Below, piece by piece: positions 42,146 to 50,341 of a stretch of DNA of 64,000 nucleotides. Made by a program: the position numbers and the translations under genes. The notes beneath the pieces were generated by a model, which was not told the origin of the DNA, did not search any database, and saw only the letters and a list, made by a program, of their open reading frames with translations. This DNA is from Paenibacillus xylanilyticus (lineage in GTDB: Bacteria > Bacillota > Bacilli > Paenibacillales > Paenibacillaceae). The stretch lies in the NCBI RefSeq assembly GCF_013359935.1, contig NZ_JABMCB010000160.1, positions 1 through 64,000 of the forward strand. The letters run 5' to 3'. How positions within the stretch are numbered: position 1 is the first letter of the stretch; each line of letters begins with the position of its first letter.

Positions 42146-45100
42146 ATGAGCACGAGAGAGTCAACTTTACCCGTTTCAAACGCTGTTCGCGTCTGGGAGG
42201 AACATGTTGAGATTCCTACCTATGGCACCGGAGAGCCTGACAAAAATCCTATGTTTCTGGAGAAGCGTGTCTACCAGGGCTCGTCGGGACGTGTTTATCC
42301 GCATCCTGTAATCGATAAAATCATGGACGAAAAGGAAATGAAGTCCTATCGCATGGCCATACTCGAGAATGAATATGTGAGAATTGAAATCATGCCCGAG
42401 ATCGGCGGCCGTATCTACCGGGCATTGGACAAAACGAACAATTATGACTTTGTTTACTATAACCGTGTTATCAAACCTGCACTGGTAGGCCTTGCGGGAC
42501 CTTGGATTTCGGGCGGTATAGAATTTAACTGGCCGCAGCACCATCGTCCTAACACCTTTGGTCCTGTAGAGCATGCCGTAACCAAGAATGAGGACGGCAG
42601 CGCCACCGTTTGGGTCAGTGAAATCGACCGAATGTACGGAACAAAGGTTACAACAGGATTCACGCTGCATCCGGGAAAAGCCTACCTCGAAATTAAGGCA
42701 CAGATGTATAACCGGACTTCGGAGCCGCAAACGTTCCTATGGTGGGCCAATCCGGCTGTTGCGGTCAATGACCATACTCAAACGGTATTTCCGCCTGACG
42801 TCACGGCAGTGTTTGACCACGGCAAGCGTGATGTGTCGAGGTTTCCCATTGCAACGGGAACCTATTATAAGATGGATTATTCAGAAGGTGTAGACATTTC
42901 CCGATACAAAAATATACCTGTGCCCACGTCATATATGGCCTATAAATCAAATTACAATTTCGTTGGAGGATACGATCATGGCGTTCAAGCAGGGCTGCTT
43001 CACGTAGCGAACCATCATGTGTCCCCGGGGAAGAAACAATGGACGTGGGGCAATGGCGAATTCGGGCAAGCGTGGGATCGCAGTTTGACCGATGAGGACG
43101 GGCCATATATCGAGTTGATGACAGGCGTATTCACGGACAACCAACCAGACTTCACTTGGCTTCAGCCGTACGAGGAAAAATCGTTTGCACAGTATTTCAT
43201 GCCATACAAAAATATTGGAGTCGTGAAAAATGCATCGATCGATGCAGCGGTGAATCTGGAGGTGGACGAATCGCTTCGCACTGCGACTGTAATGGCCTAT
43301 GCCACATCCGTGTTCGCGGGGGCAATCATTCAGTTGAAGGGCCGGAAGAGGAGCTATTTGAAAGATAAAGCGACGCTCTCACCGGAACTGACCTATAAAT
43401 CAATTGTCACGTTAGACGAAGAAGACCAGCCACATGATTTATTCGTAACCATTCAGGATGCGAATGGCCATCAGCTGATATCCTATCGTCCGGCAAAACC
43501 TCGTATTGAACAAGTTCCCGATCCAGCCAAACCGCTTCCTCTTCCGAAGGAGATTAAGAGTACGGAGCAGCTGTATCTGGCCGGTATACACCTTGAACAA
43601 TATCGGCATGCTACCTTTGAACCTGAGGATTATTATGAAGAAGGGCTGAGAAGGGATGCCTCCGACATTCGGCTCAATGTTGCTTATGGCACGTTGCTGC
43701 TCCGCAGGGGATGGTTCAAGCAGGCGGAAGAACATTTTCGGACAGCCATAGAATCGTTGACCTGGCGTAACCCGAATCCGTACGACAGCGAAGCCTACTA
43801 TCAACTCGGGCTGGCACTCAGGCTGCAGGCGCGAAACGATGAAGCGTACGCAGCGTTTTATAAGGCGGTATGGTCTGCCGCTTATCAGGATAGCGGTTAC
43901 TATGCATTAAGCCAAATTGCCTGTGAACGAGGGGACTATGCTGACGCATTGGAACTTGTAGACAGAGCTTTGGTGCGGAACGCAAGGAACTACAAGTCGA
44001 GACTCCTGAAAACTGCGGTTCTGCGCAAGCTTGGACGTTATGTGGAAGCGGCTCAGTTTGCGGAGGAAACGTTGAAGCTGGATATTGCGGATTTTGGAGC
44101 AGCGTACGAGAAAGCCCTCGCCTTGAATTTGTTAGGACATCATGAGAAAGCAAAGGAGACACGAACAACTCTTGAAAAGTTTATGAGAAACGATGTGCAT
44201 AATTACTTGAATCTGGCATCGGATTATGCTGAAAGCGGAATGTACGAGGAGGCAAGAGACGCACTGGTGCAGATTCGTTTGGCACACGGCAATCACACCT
44301 ATCCGATGGTGCATTATTCACTCGCTTACGTGTATGACAAAATGGATTTCCGTGAAAAAGCAGCCCGGGAGCACCAGTTGGCTCAAACCGCCTCATCCGA
44401 CTATTGTTTTCCGAACAGTCTGTTCGACATGCAAGTGTTGGAACATGCGATTGCTGCGCATCCGCTGGACAGCAAGGCTCACTACTATCTGGGCAACCTG
44501 TATTATGACAAAAAGCGTGCAGAAGACGCCATTCATCATTGGGAACGATCCGTGGAATTGGATGATCGTTTTGCAACGGCACATCGTAATCTTGCCTTGG
44601 CTTATTACAATAAACGGAATGAATCAATGGCCGCACTGTCCTCGCTTGAAAAGGCTTTTCAATGTAATCCGGAAGATGCTCGTGTATTCTATGAGTTGGA
44701 CCAGCTGCACAAAAAAGTGGGTGTTTCCGCTCAGGAGCGAATGGCAAAGCTTCAGCAGCATATGCAGCTCACACATCAACGGGATGACCTATATCTCGAA
44801 TATGTGTCCTTGCTCAACATGCTCGGTCAGTACGAAGAAGCGTTATCTGCTCTGCTGCAGCGCCAATTTCATCCTTGGGAGGGTGGAGAAGGCAAAGTTA
44901 CGGGACAATATGTGCTTGCACTTGTGGAGCTCGGCAGACAAGCCAATCAGCAAGGGAAGTTTCAGGAAGCTGTTTCTTTATTAAAGCGTGCGCTCCATTA
45001 TCCCGAGAATTTGGGCGAGGGCAAGCTGGATGGTGCTCAGGAGAATAACGTTCATTACGAGCTTGGCCAAGCATTCAACGGATTGGGCCAGAATGAAGAA

Positions 45101-45499
45101 GCGGTGTACCACTGGACCGTTGCTTCGCAAGGTCTGGAAGAGCCGGCCAGTGCCATGTATTATAACGATCAGCCTCCAGAGATGATTTACTATCAAGGCT
45201 TGGCATGGTTGCAATTAAACAATGAGAAAGAAGCCAAACGCCGCTTTAACAAGCTGATTGATTTTGCTGAGAGACACCTGTTTGATGACGTGAAAATAGA
45301 TTATTTTGCCGTATCATTACCTGATTTTCTCGTATTTGAGGATGACCTGAACAAACGCAATCGAATTCACTGCCTGTTTATGCTGGGTTTGGGCTTGTTA
45401 GGATTAGGAAAAGCAGCTGAAGCTAAAGTGCGATTTGAAGAAACGCTGCAATTGGAGCCGAATCACCAAGGAGCAAGGTTTCATAAGGAGATGTGTTAG
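42146..45499 (+). CDS. DUF5107-TPR protein, putative carbohydrate-active
   Basis: An 1117-residue cytoplasmic protein. The N-terminal part (about 20-360) is the DUF5107 domain (ENEYVRIEIMPEIGGRIYRALDKTNNYDFVYYN, then GGIEFNWPQHHRP), which has the look of the galactose-mutarotase-like beta-sandwich found in sugar enzymes. From about residue 470 to the end at least ten tetratricopeptide repeats follow (for example AHYYLGNLYYDKKRAEDAIHHWERSVELD). No reaction is established for this family as far as I know. GAGGAAAAG is ten bases before ATG 42146. Neighbours GH35 and GH42 point to glycoside metabolism. Confidence 0.85.
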   Translation: MSTRESTLPVSNAVRVWEEHVEIPTYGTGEPDKNPMFLEKRVYQGSSGRVYPHPVIDKIMDEKEMKSYRMAILENEYVRIEIMPEIGGRIYRALDKTNNYDFVYYNRVIKPALVGLAGPWISGGIEFNWPQHHRPNTFGPVEHAVTKNEDGSATVWVSEIDRMYGTKVTTGFTLHPGKAYLEIKAQMYNRTSEPQTFLWWANPAVAVNDHTQTVFPPDVTAVFDHGKRDVSRFPIATGTYYKMDYSEGVDISRYKNIPVPTSYMAYKSNYNFVGGYDHGVQAGLLHVANHHVSPGKKQWTWGNGEFGQAWDRSLTDEDGPYIELMTGVFTDNQPDFTWLQPYEEKSFAQYFMPYKNIGVVKNASIDAAVNLEVDESLRTATVMAYATSVFAGAIIQLKGRKRSYLKDKATLSPELTYKSIVTLDEEDQPHDLFVTIQDANGHQLISYRPAKPRIEQVPDPAKPLPLPKEIKSTEQLYLAGIHLEQYRHATFEPEDYYEEGLRRDASDIRLNVAYGTLLLRRGWFKQAEEHFRTAIESLTWRNPNPYDSEAYYQLGLALRLQARNDEAYAAFYKAVWSAAYQDSGYYALSQIACERGDYADALELVDRALVRNARNYKSRLLKTAVLRKLGRYVEAAQFAEETLKLDIADFGAAYEKALALNLLGHHEKAKETRTTLEKFMRNDVHNYLNLASDYAESGMYEEARDALVQIRLAHGNHTYPMVHYSLAYVYDKMDFREKAAREHQLAQTASSDYCFPNSLFDMQVLEHAIAAHPLDSKAHYYLGNLYYDKKRAEDAIHHWERSVELDDRFATAHRNLALAYYNKRNESMAALSSLEKAFQCNPEDARVFYELDQLHKKVGVSAQERMAKLQQHMQLTHQRDDLYLEYVSLLNMLGQYEEALSALLQRQFHPWEGGEGKVTGQYVLALVELGRQANQQGKFQEAVSLLKRALHYPENLGEGKLDGAQENNVHYELGQAFNGLGQNEEAVYHWTVASQGLEEPASAMYYNDQPPEMIYYQGLAWLQLNNEKEAKRRFNKLIDFAERHLFDDVKIDYFAVSLPDFLVFEDDLNKRNRIHCLFMLGLGLLGLGKAAEAKVRFEETLQLEPNHQGARFHKEMC

Positions 45500-45509
45500 A
45501 TATATAGCA

Positions 45510-45550
45510 AAACCAAAGGAACTGCGATGTCGCAGTTCCTTTGGTTTGTT
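45510..45550 (+). terminator. Terminator after the DUF5107-TPR gene
   Basis: aaaccaaaggaactgcg and cgcagttcctttggttt form a 17-base perfect stem with loop ATGT and a T-rich tail. It is 11 bases after the stop. Apart from it, the 298-base gap to 45798 shows only the GAGGAG ribosome binding site of the next gene. Confidence 0.92.
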
Positions 45551-45797
45551 AATCGTGCTTAATCCTCATCATCTGGCAACCTTAGCAAAGGAGGCCTGGC
45601 TGATTTTTGGGTTGCAACTTTGAGCGATCGGGCCAATAGTCAAACAAAAATGAACCATCTATAATGTAGAGACCAAGGTAATATACGAACTCATTTCCGG
45701 GAAATGAAAACGTAATGACTTTTTGAGTGGAACATTGTAATACTTCTGTGAGTTTTCAATTAGACTACATTAAGGATTTGGGCGAGGAGTGATTAGC

Positions 45798-46421
45798 ATG
45801 AACCTATATCATATACAATCTACATTACACGGAGTGGATCGAACTACTTCGTTTCTGGAGAATAACTTTATCGGTATCGTTTGGCCAGCTACAGGGGATC
45901 TGGAACAACTGACTTCTGAAGAATGGAAAGAGCAGCTCGTACAACGCTATTCGCTTAATGAAATGGAGCTGAACCGGACAATGGATACTCTCCATACTTT
46001 TGTAAACATCATTCAGGATGGGGACTTTATCTTGATAGACGATGATGAGTGGGTATACGTTGGGGATGTGGGTGATTATTTTTATGATGATTCCTCGGGC
46101 ACGGGTGAAGACTCGATATGTCACCGGCGAGGAGTTACCTGGATGGGGCGCATTCCTCTGACCGCGATAAATGAAAAAGTACGTGCACTGCTTAATGATT
46201 CTTCTATTGTTGTAAAATTCGATCATCCCTTGTCACAGGCTCAACTGGACCCATGGCTTTCGATAGCTCCCAAAACTGAAATGCCAGATCATGATACCGT
46301 TAGGGTAGACGAAAGGATCGTTCAGCAAGCTCTCGATGTTTTGAAAGAAGCATTGCATAGTGAAGATGCAGACTTGCGAATCCGTGCAGCGACGGCTATT
46401 TTGCAATATGTAAAATCGTAG
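45798..46421 (+). CDS. Hypothetical protein with PUA/EVE-like N-terminal domain
   Basis: A 207-residue cytoplasmic protein that I do not recognise. The N-terminal part (about 1-135) has the pattern of PUA-like or Mrr-N-like domains that fold over RNA or modified bases: NNFIGIVWPATGDLEQL, then IQDGDFILIDDDEWVYVGDVGDYFYDD and CHRRGVTWMGRIPLTAINEK. A short HEAT-like helix pair ends the protein (ALHSEDADLRIRAATAILQYV). ATG 45798 is eight bases after GAGGAG. It seems to be a single gene. Confidence 0.65.
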   Translation: MNLYHIQSTLHGVDRTTSFLENNFIGIVWPATGDLEQLTSEEWKEQLVQRYSLNEMELNRTMDTLHTFVNIIQDGDFILIDDDEWVYVGDVGDYFYDDSSGTGEDSICHRRGVTWMGRIPLTAINEKVRALLNDSSIVVKFDHPLSQAQLDPWLSIAPKTEMPDHDTVRVDERIVQQALDVLKEALHSEDADLRIRAATAILQYVKS

Positions 46422-46514
46422 GGAGGATAAGAGCGTGTGAAAAACCAGAGGAATTGACGATCACACCAGAACTTGCCACCAAAAAGTGTAGTCTTGAGCT
46501 AATATTCTTCCACA

Positions 46515-46571
46515 AGAAAATAAAAGAAGAGCACACAGGCCCCTCATCAGACAGAGTGGGCTTGCGTGCTG
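46515..46571 (-). terminator. Terminator of folD
   Basis: On the minus strand, agcacgcaagccc pairs with gggcctgtgtgct (one mismatch and one G-U) and a T-rich tail (cttcttttattttc) follows. It begins ten bases after the folD stop. Confidence 0.7.
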
Positions 46572-46580
46572 TTATAACGA

Positions 46581-47432
46581 CTATGCTCTTTCAGATAGCA
46601 TATAAGCTGACTGGATTGTGTGTTCAATAAGCGTAGCAATAGTCACGGGGCCAACTCCACCTGGTACTGGTGTAATGGCAGATGACTGCTCCAAGCAGGA
46701 TACATAGTCCACATCACCGACGTTACCTTTATTGTAGCCGGCATCGATCACAACAGCGCCAGGTTTAATCCAGCTGCCTTTTACAAACAACGGTTTGCCA
46801 ACAGCAGCAATCACAATATCCCCTAACCTCACAATTTCGTCCAGATTGACGGTTTTGGAGTGACAGGTCGTCACCGTTGCATTTCGGTTTAGTAACATGG
46901 CTGAAACAGGCTTGCCCAAGATTGGGCTTCTACCAATGACAACGGCATGTTTGCCTTCGATTTGAATCCTATAGAAATCCAGAATACGGATAATCGCCTG
47001 TGGAGTACAAGAAGGGAACGCGGCTGCCCCAAAAGCATTTAACGCATAGCCTTGGGTCGTAACGCCATCAACGTCTTTCTCAATGCTGATTGCATCAAAA
47101 GCGGCTCTTTCGTTGATATGATGCGGCACAGGGTGCTGTAACAGAATGCCATGTACGGAGTGGTCTGCGTTTAATTTGTTTATTTCTTGAATTAATTCCT
47201 CTGTTGTCGTTTCAGCCGGCAGAACGACCTTAATGGAGTGTACACCTAAACGGGCACATGCATTTCCTTTCATGCGTACGTACGTTTCTGAGGAAGGGTC
47301 ATTGCCGACCAGAATAGTAGCGAGACAAGGGAGGATGCCTTTCTCCTTAATCATTGCAACTTTTGCTACCATTTCTTCCTTCATAAAGTCCGCTACCGTT
47401 TGTCCATTTAAAATGAGTTGATCTGTAGTCAT
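46581..47432 (-). CDS. folD: FolD: methylenetetrahydrofolate dehydrogenase/cyclohydrolase
   Basis: Bifunctional enzyme that converts methylene-tetrahydrofolate to formyl-tetrahydrofolate, the one-carbon donor for purine synthesis. The protein (283 residues) shows the FolD signatures PCLATILVGNDPSSETYVRMK (with Y and K of the active site), HGILLQHPVPHH and VIGRSPILGKPVSAMLL. I placed the start at ATG 47432; ATG 47441 and TTG 47453 are alternatives, with GGAAAGGG upstream of all. The ZTP riboswitch and its terminator lie directly upstream and should switch the gene on when folate shortage raises ZTP. Confidence 0.96.
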   Translation of the reverse strand: MTTDQLILNGQTVADFMKEEMVAKVAMIKEKGILPCLATILVGNDPSSETYVRMKGNACARLGVHSIKVVLPAETTTEELIQEINKLNADHSVHGILLQHPVPHHINERAAFDAISIEKDVDGVTTQGYALNAFGAAAFPSCTPQAIIRILDFYRIQIEGKHAVVIGRSPILGKPVSAMLLNRNATVTTCHSKTVNLDEIVRLGDIVIAAVGKPLFVKGSWIKPGAVVIDAGYNKGNVGDVDYVSCLEQSSAITPVPGGVGPVTIATLIEHTIQSAYMLSERA

Positions 47433-47455
47433 CTTGTTCATCGCCCTTTCCAACT

Positions 47456-47490
47456 AAAAAGAGGCAAGGAAATAAATATTCCTTACCTCT
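47456..47490 (-). terminator. Expression-platform terminator of the ZTP riboswitch
   Basis: On the minus strand, agaggtaaggaa and tttccttgcctct form a stem followed by TTTTTAG. It starts right after the aptamer, so ligand binding can prevent its formation and permit folD transcription. Confidence 0.88.
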
Positions 47491-47565
47491 GCCCAGGCGT
47501 ACGGCTGATTAGAATCATATGCTCCCTCACGGTTCACCGTGTTCGCCAGTTACATACGACCATTA
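47489..47565 (-). ncRNA. ZTP (pfl) riboswitch aptamer
   Basis: The minus strand contains the pfl-motif signatures in order: ACTGGCGAACAC, a short hairpin (cggtgaaccg), GAGGGAGCAT, and after a linker CCGTACGCCTGGGCA. These are the conserved blocks of the ZTP riboswitch, which binds 5-aminoimidazole-4-carboxamide ribonucleotides and turns on folate and purine genes, folD among them. A transcription terminator follows and folD begins about 57 bases further on. Confidence 0.93.
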
Positions 47566-47762
47566 CATTATTAATCTGATCGTACTTCAATTTGAAAAAT
47601 TGTTCAATACTTTTGATTGGTATATACTTTTTTGTACCATGATCCTGAATGAGCGATGCTGATGTTAGGGAATGGATGGTGAAACAGTTCATAAATTAGC
47701 TCACGTCATTGCAATCACAGCACAATGGGAGCGATGAAAAGATCAAAAGGAGACAAATCGCA

Positions 47763-48200
47763 ATGCTTATTAAAAAATGGTTAGGCACGTTACTTATTAT
47801 TCTGGCAACCATGCTGTTCGCAGGTTGTTCGCTTGAATCGATTTCTTTGGATGATCCTACTCAGGAAAATGTTGTCCTGACCCAATTTGATGAAGTTGCC
47901 AATTATATCATCGACCATCAAGAACTTCCGGAAAATTATATAACGAAGAAAGAAGCCAGAGCTCTGGGTTGGGAACCAAGTGAAGGCAATCTGCAAACCG
48001 TCGCTCCAGGCAAAAGTATCGGCGGTGATGTATTTCAGAATCGTGAAGGGTTGCTGCCCAAGAAAAAAGGGAGGACCTGGTATGAGGCAGATATTAATTA
48101 TTCAGGAGGAACCCGGGGAAGCGACCGAATTCTATACTCCAGTGATGGCTTAATCTATAAAACAACCGATCATTATCGCACGTTTGAACAAATCAAATGA
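47763..48200 (+). CDS. Barnase-type ribonuclease, predicted lipoprotein
   Basis: Guanyl-specific RNase of the barnase family, 145 residues. It aligns without gaps through the core with barnase (ITKKEARALGW, VAPGKSIGGDVF, DRILYSSD, TTDHYRTF). Catalytic residues are kept: E108 (barnase E73), R118 (R83), R122 (R87), H137 (H102); barnase W94 is G129. The signal sequence ends in LFAGC with C22, a lipobox, so this version should be anchored at the outer face of the membrane and not released. I chose ATG 47763 (AAAGGAG ten bases upstream). The barstar gene follows after 16 bases. Confidence 0.92.
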   Translation: MLIKKWLGTLLIILATMLFAGCSLESISLDDPTQENVVLTQFDEVANYIIDHQELPENYITKKEARALGWEPSEGNLQTVAPGKSIGGDVFQNREGLLPKKKGRTWYEADINYSGGTRGSDRILYSSDGLIYKTTDHYRTFEQIK

Positions 48201-48216
48201 CCAAAGGTAGGATGGT

Positions 48217-48492
48217 ATGAAAACAGTAATTATTAATGGAAGTGACATTCATGGAAAAGAAGAATTACATGACATTCTTCAGGCGAAGCTAGGATTAGGA
48301 GAATCTTATGGACGGAATTTAGATGCGTTGTGGGATGGTGTGACGGGTTATATTTCAATGCCGCTTACCATTCAATGGCTTCATTTTGAGGCCAGCAGGG
48401 CAGTCCTTGGAGAATACGCAGATCAGTTATTGGAATTGCTGCGTGAAGCCGAAGAAGAGCTGGAGCAGTTTACTCTTGAAGTGAAAATGTAG
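48217..48492 (+). CDS. Barstar-family inhibitor
   Basis: A 91-residue cytoplasmic protein that would bind and block the preceding RNase before export. It has the barstar pattern INGSDIHGKEELHDILQAKLGLGESYGRNLDALWD and a C-terminal helix rich in glutamate. The tight spacing to the RNase gene (16 bases) gives coordinated expression. AAAGGTAGG is the ribosome binding site. Confidence 0.93.
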   Translation: MKTVIINGSDIHGKEELHDILQAKLGLGESYGRNLDALWDGVTGYISMPLTIQWLHFEASRAVLGEYADQLLELLREAEEELEQFTLEVKM

Positions 48493-48501
48493 TCTGAGTG
48501 G

Positions 48502-48530
48502 GCAGTCCTTAGGGACTGCTTTTTTGTTTT
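48502..48530 (+). terminator. Terminator after the barstar gene
   Basis: gcagtcc/ggactgc around TTAG, followed by TTTTTTG; ten bases after the stop. Confidence 0.9.
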
Positions 48531-48590
48531 TGCAACAAGTACATCATGAGTTCCGTTATTTAAATAATGAAATACTAGGAGGGGAATATT

Positions 48591-49094
48591 ATACAGAAAA
48601 AGCTATTATATTGTGTTTTGGTTTGTGTAGCAGTTTCTCTGACATCAGCTTGTTCAGGCAGGTCTACAGATGCTGAGGCAATAAACAGTCTAGATGGACT
48701 TTATCGTGCTGCATTGGATGAAATCATATCTACAGATACAGCTCTTAACACAAACATGGAGTATATATCCGTAGTCTTCGATCAAAGCATTCAACCAGGT
48801 GATTCTGACCGACAACACATCGTAGAATACCTACACCAGAAGTACAAAGTGGAGATTTATAAGCTGACATACAAACAGTTGGTGAAACAAGGCTTATATG
48901 ATGGTGATAAATCCAACCTGAAAGGGATATTACTGCAAATAGCAAAACCGGAACAGCCGGATCAACAGAATAAAGTTAGTATTGATGCAAGCAAATATCG
49001 CTCCAATGAAGGTTCTTATTCTTCGAAAATAATTTTGGAATATCGGAAAAACAAGTGGACCGTCGTTGATCATATCCCTATAAGTGAGAGTTAA
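48591..49094 (+). CDS. Hypothetical lipoprotein, apparent ATA start
   Basis: A 167-residue predicted lipoprotein without a family I recognise. Read from the ATA codon at 48591, six bases after AGGAGGGG, it has a full lipoprotein signal: MQKKLLYCVLVCVAVSLTSAC with C21 in the lipobox. The first standard start, TTG 48618, would remove the basic n-region and lies 33 bases from the ribosome binding site. So either a rare ATA (or ATT at 48588) start is used or the original ATG was lost by mutation. The mature part is about 145 residues, rich in lysine and glutamine, and ends with KIILEYRKNKWTVVDHI, a strand pattern of small cystatin-like domains. Confidence 0.65.
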   Translation: MQKKLLYCVLVCVAVSLTSACSGRSTDAEAINSLDGLYRAALDEIISTDTALNTNMEYISVVFDQSIQPGDSDRQHIVEYLHQKYKVEIYKLTYKQLVKQGLYDGDKSNLKGILLQIAKPEQPDQQNKVSIDASKYRSNEGSYSSKIILEYRKNKWTVVDHIPISES

Positions 49095-49144
49095 ATCGGA
49101 GCTGCTGCACCATTGTTACCTACAGACAAAAAGTTACTTCAGTA

Positions 49145-49167
49145 GTCGCCATTGGCGGCTTTTTTCA
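49145..49167 (+). terminator. Terminator after the lipoprotein gene
   Basis: gtcgcc/ggcggc (one mismatch) around ATT, then TTTTTTC; about 50 bases after the stop. Confidence 0.65.
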
Positions 49168-49209
49168 TGTATTAAATATCTTGTCAAATTCTCTATATCA
49201 TGATAAAGT

Positions 49210-49228
49210 GATAACGATTATCAATATC
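49210..49228. promoter_or_regulatory. Fur box
   Basis: GATAACGATTATCAATATC matches the 19-base Fur consensus GATAATGATTATCATTATC at 17 positions and lies 35 bases before a siderophore-binding lipoprotein gene. An extra ATTATC motif follows. Iron-dependent repression is well supported. Confidence 0.88.
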
Positions 49229-49262
49229 AATTATCAATATCAATTAAAAGGGTGGGTTTACA

Positions 49263-50276
49263 TTGTTGAAACGATCCAATTCGATCTTGCTTATACTGGC
49301 ACTGAGCGTACTGCTGGTATTGAGTGCATGCGGACAGTCTGCGACGTCAAGTACAGCAATGGAGTCAAACACGAGTACCGCTGAGCAGACAACCGACTCA
49401 GCCTCTGCAGCTGAACCAGCGACAACTGATGAAGGAGAGACGGTTACATATCAATCCGATGCAGGAGAAGTACAAGTACCTAAAACACCGAATCGTATCG
49501 TTGATCTGACGTCATTTACGACAGGATACTTTGTAGCACTGGATGTTCCGGTAGTTGGAGCGCTGTCAGGTGCAATGGGCAACAAATACATCAAGGATCA
49601 ACTGACAAGTCAAGGGACAACCGATCTGGGTGAGCTGCCGACAGCGGAACAATTGGTAAGCCTCAAGCCCGATCTGATCATTGCTTATACCGGAACAGAA
49701 GGGCTTGATCAGTTGTCACAGATTGCACCAGTGGTGCAGATTCAGTATGGCAAACTTAATTATAAAGACCTCATGCTTGAACTCGGCAAGCTGACCAATC
49801 GAGAAGACGCAGCCAAAGCCTGGATCACAAACTGGGAAGCACAGATCAATGAATTGAAACCCAAAGTACAAGCAGCAGTAGGCGATCGCACAGTCTCCAT
49901 CCTGAATCCCTATGCGAAGGGATTGTATGTATTCGGTCATAACTATGGTCGTGGCGGTGAGATCCTATACGGCGAGTTTGGCTTCAAGGCTCCAGCCAAG
50001 GCTCAAGCGGAGGCGATTGACAGCGGGACAGGCTTTGCCTCGATTTCCATGGAAGTACTGCCGGAGTATGCAGGTGATATTATTTTCACCAGCCCATGGT
50101 CAGGGGATACAAGTGATGCCAGTGTCGTTTACAGCAATACCTTGTGGGAGAATCTCCCTGCTGTTAAGGCAGGACATGTCTTCCAGCTTGATAAAACTTC
50201 AGACACATACAATGATCCTATAACATTGGAAGGGCAACTGAAATTCATCTCGGAAAGCTTGCTTTCGGTGAAGTAA
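49263..50276 (+). CDS. Iron-siderophore ABC transporter binding lipoprotein
   Basis: Captures ferric siderophores outside the cell (337 residues). The signal peptide ends with LSAC (C23, lipid-modified). A threonine/serine-rich linker (about 25-55) leads to the periplasmic-binding fold with PNRIVDLTSFTTGYFVALDVPVVGALSG and LKPDLIIAYTG typical of FeuA/YhfQ-like proteins. TTG start at 49263 after AAGGGTGGG. No permease or ATPase gene is adjacent, so it must use a transporter encoded elsewhere. The Fur box upstream shows iron control. Confidence 0.92.
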   Translation: MLKRSNSILLILALSVLLVLSACGQSATSSTAMESNTSTAEQTTDSASAAEPATTDEGETVTYQSDAGEVQVPKTPNRIVDLTSFTTGYFVALDVPVVGALSGAMGNKYIKDQLTSQGTTDLGELPTAEQLVSLKPDLIIAYTGTEGLDQLSQIAPVVQIQYGKLNYKDLMLELGKLTNREDAAKAWITNWEAQINELKPKVQAAVGDRTVSILNPYAKGLYVFGHNYGRGGEILYGEFGFKAPAKAQAEAIDSGTGFASISMEVLPEYAGDIIFTSPWSGDTSDASVVYSNTLWENLPAVKAGHVFQLDKTSDTYNDPITLEGQLKFISESLLSVK

Positions 50277-50283
50277 GCTGAGC

Positions 50284-50331
50284 AAGAGCACTCCTGGCCG
50301 TCACTTATGTGACAGAGGAGTGCTCTTTTTA
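50284..50331. terminator. Terminator between convergent genes
   Basis: aagagcactcct/aggagtgctctt forms a 12-base perfect stem with an inner tcac/gtga pair, then TTTTT on the plus strand. It may also end the convergent MBL transcript. Confidence 0.9.
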
Positions 50332-50341
50332 TCCAATTGAA

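Noticed and set aside
44226..44984. Open frame of 252 codons on the plus strand inside the TPR gene
   Set aside because: It lies wholly within the DUF5107-TPR gene in another frame, is rich in Trp, Cys and Arg, and shows no family motif or ribosome binding site.
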